NCBI GenBank assembly: GCA_003169975.1
Contig: PNAA01000035.1
Location: forward strand, 36,805 to 100,804
Reading direction: 5' to 3'
DNA length: 64,000 bases
From: Spartobacteria bacterium
GTDB lineage: Bacteria > Verrucomicrobiota > Verrucomicrobiia > Chthoniobacterales > UBA10450
Program-made: the position numbers and the translations under genes
Part shown: piece by piece, positions 53,100-60,048 of the stretch
Layout of the letters: each line of letters begins with the position of its first letter
Numbering within the stretch: the stretch's first letter is position 1
Notes under the pieces: model-generated
What the model was told of the DNA's origin: nothing
Databases searched by the model: none
What the model saw: only the letters and a program-made list of their open reading frames with translations

Positions 53100-53552
53100 A
53101 TGGGAGCAAAAGTGACTGGCAAGGATCTGAGCAAAGAATCTCCACGCAGCCCGAAAACCCTCGTCGGCGGATATGTGATTCTCGGCCGCACGCTCGATAA
53201 ATGCCGAGCTCTGCTGGCGGGCACTATCGGCGAGTATCATTTCGATTGTCCGCTCGATAACATGCTCTTCGGTTGGAAACGGATCGTCGGCGACAACTTC
53301 AAAGCGGAGGTGGCCAAAGGTGCGAGCGACGAGGAGATGGTGCAATGGGTCGATTCCCACGGCCGTCCGAAAACTGACGACGAAAGAAAGGCGTGGATCG
53401 AAGAGTTGAAAAAGGCTTCGCTCTACAACGATCCCGCGAAACGCGATGTCTTCATCGCGGAGACCAAAAAGCTGGGGCTCGATCCGGCGACGACAACGCT
53501 CTTCGACTGGCTCGACGCCGACGACAAGGCGAGCTATCCCAAAGCCGGGTAG
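53100..53552 (+). CDS. DUF5069 family protein
   Basis: The 150-residue protein starts MGAKVTGKDLSKESPRSPKT and has the family's PRSPKTLVGGYVILGRTLDKCRA, GTIGEYHFDCPLDNMLFGW and a C-terminal charged half (ERKAWIEELKKASLYNDP..LDWLDADDKAS). Function of DUF5069 is unknown; it is common in Verrucomicrobia and cyanobacteria. A broken sister copy lies at 51642. Twenty bases after its stop begins the direct repeat of the nested mobile element. Confidence 0.85.
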   Translation: MGAKVTGKDLSKESPRSPKTLVGGYVILGRTLDKCRALLAGTIGEYHFDCPLDNMLFGWKRIVGDNFKAEVAKGASDEEMVQWVDSHGRPKTDDERKAWIEELKKASLYNDPAKRDVFIAETKKLGLDPATTTLFDWLDADDKASYPKAG

Positions 53553-53571
53553 TCTTGTCCCTGCGCGTCGC

Positions 53572-53584
53572 CCCTTTCACCGGC
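53572..53584 (+). repeat. 13-bp direct repeat, left flank of outer element
   Basis: CCCTTTCACCGGC here and at 59788-59800, in the same orientation, border the AT-rich tips of the two long terminal inverted repeats. It looks like a target duplication or recombination site of the outer element. Confidence 0.65.
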
Positions 53585-53589
53585 AATAA

Positions 53590-53597
53590 TATATTTG
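53590..53597 (+). repeat. 8-bp target duplication, left
   Basis: TATATTTG directly before the left terminal inverted repeat; the same eight bases follow the right end at 56752-56759. The intact right terminal repeat of the outer element contains this octamer once, as expected for an unoccupied site. Confidence 0.85.
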
Positions 53598-53606
53598 GGT
53601 AGTGGC

Positions 53607-53813
53607 TCAGTTTGAAATTATATTACTCAGCATCACGTAGAAAAGGAAAATGGCCACGCCGATTTGAAACGTGACGGCAAACCAAAACCAAGCGGGATGC
53701 TTTGTGCGCTCATAGCGGAAACCTCGTGCTTTCGTCACGCCGGACCGCACCGCTGAAATAGCATCGTAGCCAATCCATGCGGAAACCGCACCGAGCAATA
53801 GGAGCGCCACCAT
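53607..53813 (-). CDS. Small two-span membrane protein in the transposon
   Basis: The 68-residue protein has hydrophobic segments MVALLLLGAVSAWIGYDAI and FWFAVTFQIGVAIFLFYVML around a basic loop (RSGVTKARGFRYERTKHP). The last codons lie inside the left terminal inverted repeat. It follows the transposase gene by 12 bases on the same strand and may be co-transcribed. No family recognised; a holin-like or toxin-like role is only a thought. Confidence 0.55.
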   Translation of the reverse strand: MVALLLLGAVSAWIGYDAISAVRSGVTKARGFRYERTKHPAWFWFAVTFQIGVAIFLFYVMLSNIISN

Positions 53814-53825
53814 TGGTAAAACAGA

Positions 53826-54662
53826 TCAGCCGCGATTCGACTCTAGCAAACCGATAATCTCATCAATCGACCAAACGTGATCGGAGATCCCCGCTTCCAT
53901 CGCAGGAGTGACACGGAGCGAAGAATGAATGCGAGCGAAATTATAATACATGTAGTGAATCGCGATTGCGTGCCCGTGGTTTTCCAGCTTTTTCGAGTGC
54001 GCGTTTGTGAGGCGCGTAAACCGGCGCATGGACATACGCATGGTGAGGTTCTGGCGCTCGACGTAGGACGTGGAAACGTGGTTGAAGTCGGGTTTGCCGG
54101 AGATCACCGCCCGCTTCGTTCCCATGCAGATTGCGGGGCTGTAGCGCACCTCTGCGCCCTCTGGCGCGTTGCCGTAAATCTTATTGAGCATCGCGTAGTC
54201 GATGTTCGCGCCGAACGCATCTTCGACGGCGCTCAGATAGGCGCGGTGACCGTCTGTGGTGAGCTGAACACGGTGCTCCAGACGTTCGGCAAGATCGTGC
54301 ATAAAATGATAGGCCGCGCCCGCGTGACGTTCGCCAAGAAACCAGCACGGAACCAACTTTGTGTCAGCATCCAGCGCGACCCAGGTCCATACGTCGCCAG
54401 CGCCGCACGCTTTCATTTCCGCCGTGCAATTCTTCTCTTTCGCGCCAACAAACGACCAAATTTCGTCGTACTGGATACGCTTGCAGGAAAGATTGCGAAA
54501 CGTCTTGTCCTGATATTCGGAGCAGGCGCGGCCAAGATCGCAGAGCAATTTGTCGATAGTGTTGCGAGACTTGCCCGTCATGCGGGCGATAGCGCGGATG
54601 GAATTTCCCTCGACAAGAGCGGCCAAAATTCGCGCCCGTTCATCGGTGCTCAGTTGATTCAT
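53826..54662 (-). CDS. IS1-family transposase
   Basis: The 278-residue single-frame transposase has an N-terminal HTH (LVEGNSIRAIARMTGKSRNT, about 17-36), then RIQYDEIWSFVGAKEK, matching IS1 InsB DEMWGYVGAKSR. Catalytic acidic residues are Asp98 (VALDADTK), Asp137 (LTTDGHRAYL) and Glu202 (YVERQNL). HVSTSYVERQN and RMSMRRFTRLTNAHSKK fit IS1 relatives that need no frameshift. The promoter overlaps a palindrome and would place the transcript start at or next to the ATG. The frame is intact. Confidence 0.93.
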   Translation of the reverse strand: MNQLSTDERARILAALVEGNSIRAIARMTGKSRNTIDKLLCDLGRACSEYQDKTFRNLSCKRIQYDEIWSFVGAKEKNCTAEMKACGAGDVWTWVALDADTKLVPCWFLGERHAGAAYHFMHDLAERLEHRVQLTTDGHRAYLSAVEDAFGANIDYAMLNKIYGNAPEGAEVRYSPAICMGTKRAVISGKPDFNHVSTSYVERQNLTMRMSMRRFTRLTNAHSKKLENHGHAIAIHYMYYNFARIHSSLRVTPAMEAGISDHVWSIDEIIGLLESNRG

Positions 54663-54668
54663 GTCACC

Positions 54669-54697
54669 ATTATGCTTAGACGCCTAAGCATAGTCAA
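54669..54697 (-). promoter_or_regulatory. Transposase promoter with palindromic operator in the spacer
   Basis: On the minus strand TTGACT (54697-54692), a 17-base spacer and CATAAT (54674-54669) form a near-consensus sigma-70 promoter. The spacer is occupied by a palindrome, ATGCTTAG and CTAAGCAT around 4 bases (54672-54691). Only six bases separate the -10 box from the ATG at 54662, so the transcript should be leaderless. The palindrome position suits a repressor, perhaps the neighbouring XRE protein. Confidence 0.7.
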
Positions 54698-54723
54698 CAA
54701 GTTTTTGCGCTGATTCTAAATTT

Positions 54724-55836
54724 TTATTTCACCACTCGGAGGTAATCTCCGATGCCCAAAATATCCTGCCGAAAATCCGCTACCTTCATGCCCAGGGCGT
54801 CAGCCAGTTCGTCATGACTGTAACCCAGATCATTTAAATACACTTGGGCTAACTCCTGTCGCAGCTTTGGCTCTTCTAATGGAATTTGCTCATCGTGCGG
54901 TTCGCGTGTTCTATAGCCGTATTTGCCAAACTGCATCCACAAATATCGTGCGTATCTTTGTGTCACGATACCCAATTGCTCCGCACGCATCAAGAGAGCT
55001 TGCATTGACACTTTCCATGCAAGTTTAAGACGCGCCAGGCGATCAATGCTAAAAGGTAGGAATTGTGACTTGATGTCTAATTCTGGCATTAAAAATTCTC
55101 CGGCAAAGCGCATGGCTTGATCTTCCATATCTGGGGATGGAATGCGGTGCATAACTATATGTCCGAGTTCGTGGGCAAGAGTGAGCCTTACACGCGCAGC
55201 CGGCAGGGTGGGATTTAGGAAAACAATAGGGATGTCATTCTTACCCCAGATACTCAGTCCGTCGAGTTTCTTTGTGCCGAAGTCAAAATGCACAATCACG
55301 CACCCGGTATCTTCTACCAGTTTCGTCATGTTTTGGATTGGGCCGCGTGGGATCTTCCATAGGGTTCTCAGTCGATTTGCGATTTCTGCCGGGCCGCCGT
55401 TAAATTCGTCTGGGTCAAGGAAAGGCAACGGATTCTTACTTAGCTCACATGATTCCAAAAGCTTCTCAATCCTAAGCCTGTCGATGTTCATTAAGGCGTC
55501 GCATTGGCTTAGAAGTCTGGATGGCAATGATGCCTTCTTTCGATAGAAGGACGCACACGCTGCTCGCGCAGTACCGGACTGCGTAAAGAAACTGTAGGGA
55601 AAATTCAACACTTCGGTCGCCTTACTGACAAAGTCATATGTGACCGAGCCTGCCATAAGGCCGTCCTCCAGTTTGGAGATCATGCCTTGCGAAACTCCGA
55701 TTTCTTCAGCGAGCTGCTTTTGAGTTAGCCCGCGCGCCTCGCGTGCGAGCTTGACCATCTCAGGATTGATCGGCAGCCGAAGAATCTGAACCGGGTCTTT
55801 CGGCTCTCTTGGGCTGCGCTCTTTTTGTTGGTGCAT
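54724..55836 (-). CDS. XRE HTH fused to ImmA/IrrE-type metallopeptidase
   Basis: The 370-residue protein has a lambda-repressor-like HTH at about 26-75 (MVKLAREARGLTQKQLAEEIGVSQGMISKLEDG). A peptidase M78-type domain follows, with zinc motif HELGH at 222-226 (LTLAHELGHIVMHR) and MEDQAMRFAGEFLMP providing the third acidic ligand near 238. The C-terminal 60 residues have a second HTH-like text (YSHDELADALGMKVADF). Such proteins act as repressors relieved or executed by proteolysis in mobile elements and in toxin-antitoxin-like loci. It overlaps the preceding gene by 77 bases. Confidence 0.88.
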   Translation of the reverse strand: MHQQKERSPREPKDPVQILRLPINPEMVKLAREARGLTQKQLAEEIGVSQGMISKLEDGLMAGSVTYDFVSKATEVLNFPYSFFTQSGTARAACASFYRKKASLPSRLLSQCDALMNIDRLRIEKLLESCELSKNPLPFLDPDEFNGGPAEIANRLRTLWKIPRGPIQNMTKLVEDTGCVIVHFDFGTKKLDGLSIWGKNDIPIVFLNPTLPAARVRLTLAHELGHIVMHRIPSPDMEDQAMRFAGEFLMPELDIKSQFLPFSIDRLARLKLAWKVSMQALLMRAEQLGIVTQRYARYLWMQFGKYGYRTREPHDEQIPLEEPKLRQELAQVYLNDLGYSHDELADALGMKVADFRQDILGIGDYLRVVK

Positions 55837-56365
55837 CTTGTGGTGGTGTTTCCGGGAGTTGGAAAGGAAGTGCCTGATCTCCCTCGTTTGTAATATCTAA
55901 AAACCATTTCAGTCGCTTCCCTTCGGCAAAGGTGACGTATATGCCGTCGATTGACGTAAAATCTCTACTTGGAACATATCCTGCCGCCAATCTAGGCAAT
56001 TTGGGCGGAATTTCCGGAAAGCCGTCAACGCGTTGCTGGCGCTCGAATGCCAAGGCGAGCTGCGTTGGATAATTCGAGGAAAGAAGGGTGCGCCTTAACT
56101 TCTTGAATTGAAGAACAATCTTGCCATCAACATCAAAAAGATTGCGAGGCGCCCCGCTCAGGAAATGAATTCCTGGAAATTCGTCAAAAATCTCTTTGGC
56201 TCGCGCCACGATGTGATCGTGGATGACGGTAGCACGGCTGCGCGGATGGTGTACCACGCTGACATGCCCGTAAAGCGAAGCGTATTCAGCAAAGCCTCGC
56301 TGAATTGCGTCCCTGATGGCTGCCAAATACTGTTGGAGAATGCTATTGCCGTCGAAGTGGGTCAT
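55760..56365 (-). CDS. Unknown partner of the XRE/ImmA protein
   Basis: ATG 56365 (MTHFDGNSILQQYLAAIRDA) is chosen because a TTG at 56404 is part of a TTGACA -35 box. The 201-residue protein has a helical N-terminus and a possible core HHPRSRATVIHDHIVARAKE..FLSGAPRNLFDVDGKIVLQFKKL. It ends in a disordered, charged, Pro-rich tail (PETPPQDAPTKRAQPKRAER). I recognise no family. The 77-base overlap with the XRE/ImmA gene argues for coupled translation and a joint function, such as substrate or antitoxin of the protease. Confidence 0.6.
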   Translation of the reverse strand: MTHFDGNSILQQYLAAIRDAIQRGFAEYASLYGHVSVVHHPRSRATVIHDHIVARAKEIFDEFPGIHFLSGAPRNLFDVDGKIVLQFKKLRRTLLSSNYPTQLALAFERQQRVDGFPEIPPKLPRLAAGYVPSRDFTSIDGIYVTFAEGKRLKWFLDITNEGDQALPFQLPETPPQDAPTKRAQPKRAERPGSDSSAADQS

Positions 56366-56375
56366 GACAGAAGCA

Positions 56376-56404
56376 ATTCTGTCCGGGTAGAACGGTGTTG
56401 TCAA
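56376..56404 (-). promoter_or_regulatory. Promoter for the partner/XRE-ImmA pair
   Basis: On the minus strand TTGACA (56404-56399), a 17-base spacer and CAGAAT (56381-56376) are followed ten bases later by ATG 56365, again giving an almost leaderless transcript. Confidence 0.55.
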
Positions 56405-56413
56405 ATATTAATT

Positions 56414-56434
56414 GAAATATTCCAATAATATTTC
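56414..56434. promoter_or_regulatory. AT-rich palindrome upstream of the promoter
   Basis: GAAATATT and AATATTTC (8-base arms, 5-base spacer) lie about 10 bases upstream of the -35 box at 56404 and overlap the stop codon of the 85-residue gene. A further AATATTAATTG run follows. Position and symmetry suit an operator for autoregulation by the XRE protein, or an UP-like element. Confidence 0.5.
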
Positions 56435-56690
56435 AGGAGCGGTTTCCCCATCGCTTGTTGGCGGCGGCTTTGGCGATCTCGCTCCGTCGTTCCGCTGTCA
56501 GCCTTTTTGCGCGCATTTTGCCGCCTTTGCTTCCGCCCAGCTTGCCCAAGATTGATGCTGCTTGGCTGCGCAGACGTTGTTCAGCATTCCCCGCAACATT
56601 TCTTGGGATTTGTTCTCCTGTCGTCAACGCAACGATGCGCGCCGCATTCTGATTCACGTCTTTCGGGACAACGCTGGATTTCTTTGCCAT
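56433..56690 (-). CDS. Small basic protein of the transposon
   Basis: The 85-residue protein starts MAKKSSVVPKDVNQNAARIV and ends ILGKLGGSKGGKMRAKRLTAERRSEIAKAAANKRWG. The GGSKGGKxRAKxLTxERRxEIAxxAAxxRW pattern occurs in many small bacterial proteins next to mobile or phage genes, with no established function; nucleic acid binding is suggested by charge. It is the first gene inside the right terminal repeat. Confidence 0.7.
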   Translation of the reverse strand: MAKKSSVVPKDVNQNAARIVALTTGEQIPRNVAGNAEQRLRSQAASILGKLGGSKGGKMRAKRLTAERRSEIAKAAANKRWGNRS

Positions 56691-56751
56691 GCCCGGAATA
56701 TGCTTGAACGGGCAGGGATTGGCGAGATTTATTTCAAACTGAGCCAGTGCC

Positions 56752-56864
56752 TATATTTGCCCAACCTTGGGACTGGAGGCGATAATGCCTCATAAGCCGG
56801 GTTGCGATCAAAAAAAAGTTCTCCCGCCGTGGGTGGAACATCCGTTCCGGCTGCTTAGCTGGTA
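56752..56864 (+). repeat. Right part of the split left terminal repeat
   Basis: After the target duplication TATATTTG (56752-56759) the sequence runs CCAACCTTGGGACTGGAGGC..GGCTGCTTAGCTGGTA. It is matched in inverted orientation at 59679-59786. A 10-base insert GCCTCATAAG distinguishes this copy. Confidence 0.85.
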
Positions 56865-56978
56865 CGATATGAATAAATTCAGCGCCGGAATATTGGTTAA
56901 TATTGGGTCGTCACTCCAATGGTTTATTTGCCTAGCCGAAAACGGCAAGTGGTCTAATGAAATGAGGGATTCGGGTCA

Positions 56979-57233
56979 ATGTTCGGCAAAAGTATTGCCG
57001 AAGACCTAAAGGAAATCGGATGTGACGTTGCCGCACAAGCGGCAAATCGATTCGGTTTGGAAATGCCAAGCTCGCCAGAAGCGGCATGGAAGATCTCCGA
57101 CATAAAACCGCGCGCAATGGAACTGCAAAACGTCATTTTCGATGAAATGCAAAGGCATCTAGATCGCTTTCGCGGGTGTGTTCGTGCTTGTGGGCTCGTA
57201 TATGCGTGCGGATCGAGCTCCATTAAACCTTGA
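56979..57233 (+). CDS. Hypothetical small protein in the outer element
   Basis: The 84-residue frame (MFGKSIAEDLKEIGCDVAAQAANRF..EAAWKISDIKPRAMELQNVIFDEMQRHL) has plausible helical, charged composition up to about residue 65; the Cys-rich end looks less natural. No family recognised. It lies between the left terminal repeat and the FG-GAP gene. Confidence 0.35.
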   Translation: MFGKSIAEDLKEIGCDVAAQAANRFGLEMPSSPEAAWKISDIKPRAMELQNVIFDEMQRHLDRFRGCVRACGLVYACGSSSIKP

Positions 57234-57317
57234 CTGCCGTTTGCTTTTCCGGGTAAAAGCACCTCTAGGAGCCGACCCAGGTGCGGTCAAAAATCTTATA
57301 AGAGGGCCGAATATCTT

Positions 57318-59534
57318 ATGAAAATGTTTTATGCCACAAACGCTTTGATCTCCATTGCCGTCGCCGCTCTGCTTGGTCTGGTGGTTTATTCCAGCTCCGC
57401 GCAGGCGCGCGACTTCATCGATGCGCCGGAATTCCAGGCCACCAGTTACACTTCCGTCCTGGTCGGCGGCGATTTTAACGGCGACGGAAACCTGGATCTC
57501 GTCACCGGTAGCCTATCGCGGAGCCGCGGAGTCGGCATTTTGTTAGGCAAAGGCGATGGGAGTTTTCGGCAGCCGACATTTGTGCTCACCGGCAAGATTC
57601 CGCGCGGTGTGGCGGTGGCGGATTTCAACGGGGACGGCAAGCTCGATATCGTCGCGACCGGGGAACGCGGAGCGGTCAGCCTGGCCCTGGGAAATGGCGA
57701 CGGGACTTTCCAGTCACCGGTCGATATTCCGGTGGGTCTCGGCGTAGTAGCGGTGGCAGCGGGAGACTTCAATGGCGACGGCCGGGCGGATTTCGCAGTG
57801 GCGAACGGCACGACGAGCGGAGAAGTGAATGTGCTCATCGGGCGGGGCGACGGCACTTTCGAGCACCACGTTCCTTATCCGACCGGCTGCCATCCCTCTG
57901 CCGTGGCGGTGGGCGATATCAACGGCGACGGGAAAGCTGATTTGCTCATAGCCGATGCGGGATGCGATCAAGTGACGGTCTTGGTAGGAAATGGGGACGG
58001 CACCTTTCAGAATCACCGGGAGTTCCCGACCGGGGTCGGCCCGGGCGCGCTGGCCACGAGTGATTTCAACGGGGATGGCCAGCTCGATATCGTTACCGCC
58101 GATACCGATAACGATGGTTTCGATGGAACAGTTAGCGTTCTGCTGGGCAATGGCGACGGGACCTTCCAAAGTCCGCTCACTTTCGCGGCTGGGATTCTTC
58201 CGACGGCGGTGGCGGTGGGTGATTTCGATGGCGACGGCAACCCCGATATCGTCGCCTCCGCTTTTTATTCGAACTCCGCCGAAGTCTTGTTAGGCAACGG
58301 GGATGGAACTTTCCGGCCGCACATTCACTACGGCGCCGGCGAAGGAGCCAACGGAGTCGTCGTCGGTGACCTCAACGACGACGGCGAAACCGACATCATG
58401 GTAGCAGACTTTTACTTCGGGACCGTGAGCGTGCTACTCGGCCGTGGCGATGGGACCTTTGCCACGCGCGTCGATTACGACAGCGGCGTCGGGGCCACAG
58501 GCATCGCCGTAGCGGATTTCAACCACGATGGGGTCCTCGATGAAGCGACTGCCGATGCGGGTAGCCCCCCGTTCAACGCGGGTCATTCGTTAAGTGTGCT
58601 TTCTGGCAACGGGGATGGCTCCCTCCAGCCGCCGGTTGATTATGAGACCGGACATTCGCCCCGCTCCATCGCCGCAGCGGATTTCGACGGCGACGGCAAT
58701 ATGGACCTCGTGACCGCCAATCTCGATGATAACACCGTCAGCGTTCTGCTCGGCAACGGCGACGCGACTTTCCAAAGTCAGGTCACTTATGCGACCGGGA
58801 AAGGCCCGCTTTCTGTCGCCGTAACGGATGCCAACGGCGATAACCATCCCGACCTGGCCGTCGCCAATTCCACCGCAGGCACAGTTTCTATCCTGCTCGG
58901 CAGGGGTGACGGCACGTTCCAGGCGCACACCGATTATGTGACCGGCTCATTTTCCTCTTCGGTCGCAGAAGGCGATTTCAATCAGGACGGCAAACGGGAC
59001 CTGGCGGTCGTAAGTAACGGCTCGAACCGGGTCTCGGTATTGTTAGGCAAAGGCGATGGGACCTACAATCCTTCAGTCAACTATGCCACCGGTTCATCCC
59101 CTCTGGCGGTAGCCGTCGTGGACTTGAACGGCGATGGACACGCTGACCTGGCTGTATCGAATTTTACTAATCCAAGCTTCGGAAACGGAACGGTCAGCGT
59201 CTTTCTCGGTCTCGGTGATGGAACTTTTCAACCCGGCGTCGAGTATGCGACCGGCATGAATCCGGCGTCGATCGCCGCGCAAGATTTGAACGGCGACGGG
59301 AGAGGGGACGTGGCCGTGTGCGACGGACAACACGTCGCTGTCCTTCACGGCAACAGTGACGGAACTCTGGCCCATAACATCCGCTACACGACTGGCGTCT
59401 CGACGTCGCCCTTCTTCTTCGTCACAATCGCGGATCTGAACGGCGACGGCGCACCCGACCTGACCACCGCAAACTCTTATTACGGCGGCAGCACCGTCAG
59501 CGTTATCCTGAACAAGGGTGGCGTCGCCAAATAG
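57318..59534 (+). CDS. FG-GAP/VCBS repeat exported protein
   Basis: The 738-residue protein has a signal peptide MKMFYATNALISIAVAALLGLVVYSSSAQA. About 14 repeats of 45-55 residues follow, built as xVAVGDFNGDGxxDxxxAN..VSVLLGxGDGTF. Each has a DxNxDGxxD-type calcium loop (e.g. DFNGDGNLD, DFNGDGKLD, DINGDGKAD, DLNGDGHAD). This is the FG-GAP/VCBS beta-propeller family of secreted or surface proteins; two seven-bladed propellers are possible. No anchor or sorting domain is seen at the C-terminus. It is the main cargo of the outer element. Confidence 0.9.
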   Translation: MKMFYATNALISIAVAALLGLVVYSSSAQARDFIDAPEFQATSYTSVLVGGDFNGDGNLDLVTGSLSRSRGVGILLGKGDGSFRQPTFVLTGKIPRGVAVADFNGDGKLDIVATGERGAVSLALGNGDGTFQSPVDIPVGLGVVAVAAGDFNGDGRADFAVANGTTSGEVNVLIGRGDGTFEHHVPYPTGCHPSAVAVGDINGDGKADLLIADAGCDQVTVLVGNGDGTFQNHREFPTGVGPGALATSDFNGDGQLDIVTADTDNDGFDGTVSVLLGNGDGTFQSPLTFAAGILPTAVAVGDFDGDGNPDIVASAFYSNSAEVLLGNGDGTFRPHIHYGAGEGANGVVVGDLNDDGETDIMVADFYFGTVSVLLGRGDGTFATRVDYDSGVGATGIAVADFNHDGVLDEATADAGSPPFNAGHSLSVLSGNGDGSLQPPVDYETGHSPRSIAAADFDGDGNMDLVTANLDDNTVSVLLGNGDATFQSQVTYATGKGPLSVAVTDANGDNHPDLAVANSTAGTVSILLGRGDGTFQAHTDYVTGSFSSSVAEGDFNQDGKRDLAVVSNGSNRVSVLLGKGDGTYNPSVNYATGSSPLAVAVVDLNGDGHADLAVSNFTNPSFGNGTVSVFLGLGDGTFQPGVEYATGMNPASIAAQDLNGDGRGDVAVCDGQHVAVLHGNSDGTLAHNIRYTTGVSTSPFFFVTIADLNGDGAPDLTTANSYYGGSTVSVILNKGGVAK

Positions 59535-59678
59535 TCGCGAGCGCTCATTGGGTCGGGGCGTCGGAGTCGCGTCTCTTAAGGATCAGACCCCGATCGGCAG
59601 ACTCTATTCTTGTGCAAAGACGGAGTTAACTCCTTCGCGGTTTTCTTTCTCGCGTCGCGTTAGCAGGAGCTCAGGCGA

Positions 59679-59786
59679 TACCAGCTAAGCAGCCGGAACG
59701 GATGTTCCACCCACGGCGGGAGAACTTTTTTTTGATCGCGACCCGGATTATCGCCTCCAGTCCCAAGGTTTGTCAAATATATTATT
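59679..59786 (-). repeat. Right terminal inverted repeat of the outer element (empty site)
   Basis: The reverse complement of the left terminal repeat, uninterrupted: read from the right it gives AATAATATATTTGACAAACC, showing one TATATTTG octamer where the left copy carries the transposon between two. Confidence 0.85.
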
Positions 59787-59787
59787 A

Positions 59788-59800
59788 CCCTTTCACCGGC
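59788..59800 (+). repeat. 13-bp direct repeat, right flank of outer element
   Basis: CCCTTTCACCGGC, identical to 53572-53584 and in the same orientation, immediately outside the right terminal repeat. Confidence 0.65.
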
Positions 59801-59845
59801 CATTCGCGACCAACGCGAGCGCGCGAGCCAGCGCCGAGGCGGCAT

Positions 59846-59934
59846 GGTTGGACAGGATTAACAAGATTTACTGGATGAAGAACAGGAGCCGGAGGGTTTT
59901 CTGAAAATCCTGTTCATCCTGTAAATCTTGTCCC
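59846..59934. repeat. Inverted repeat of ACAGGATTAACAAGATT phrase
   Basis: GGACAGGATTAACAAGATT is mirrored by AAATCCTGTTCATCC and TGTAAATCTTGTCC. It is a fuller sister of the copy at 51377-51450. Confidence 0.65.
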
Positions 59935-60048
59935 TCTTTCAAACTGCTTGCTTTCTGCAAGCGCTCCATCTGAAAATGCGATCTTCATGCATCCAAGAGC
60001 TTTGCCTAACGATCCTTCTGCTCGGTGTGGCCGGTTAGGAAAAAACTA

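Larger units (their letters stand above)
53598..56751 (-). mobile_element. IS1-family transposon with cargo genes
   Basis: The 3,154-bp element starts GGTAGTGGCTCAGTTTGAAAT at 53598, and its right end at 56751 reads inward GGCACTGGCTCAGTTTGAAA; the 16-base core TGGCTCAGTTTGAAAT is identical. An 8-bp direct repeat TATATTTG (53590-53597 and 56752-56759) is its target duplication, within the usual IS1 range. Gene order along the minus strand: 85-residue basic protein, unknown 201-residue protein, XRE/ImmA protein, transposase, small membrane protein. It sits inside the left terminal repeat of the outer element. Confidence 0.88.
53585..59787. mobile_element. Outer element with about 110-bp terminal inverted repeats
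   Basis: The left terminal repeat is AATAATATATTTG (53585-53597), continued at 56760-56864 after the inserted transposon. The right one is its reverse complement at 59679-59786. They agree over about 108 bases with three substitutions and one 10-base insertion in the left copy. A 13-bp direct repeat borders both ends. Without the inserted transposon the element is about 3.0 kb and carries the FG-GAP/VCBS gene and one small ORF but no transposase, so it would depend on an enzyme supplied elsewhere. Its family is unknown to me. Confidence 0.65.
59535..60048 (+). other. Non-coding mosaic after the FG-GAP gene
   Basis: It holds the right terminal repeat of the outer element (59679-59786), the direct repeat CCCTTTCACCGGC (59788-59800), a GCGCGAGCCAGCGCC phrase resembling 51345-51365 and 52680-52700, the ACAGGATTAACA palindrome (59846-59934), and a signal-peptide relic related to 52840-52890 (around 59980-60035). 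No intact gene. Confidence 0.7.

Noticed and set aside
56850..56864. tRNA-like D-loop text (GCTTAGCTGGTA) in the terminal repeat
   Set aside because: No acceptor stem, anticodon arm or T-loop surrounds it.
57318..59534. Tandem DNA repeats in the FG-GAP gene as a separate repeat feature
   Set aside because: They are the coding repeats of the propeller blades; DNA identity between units is low.
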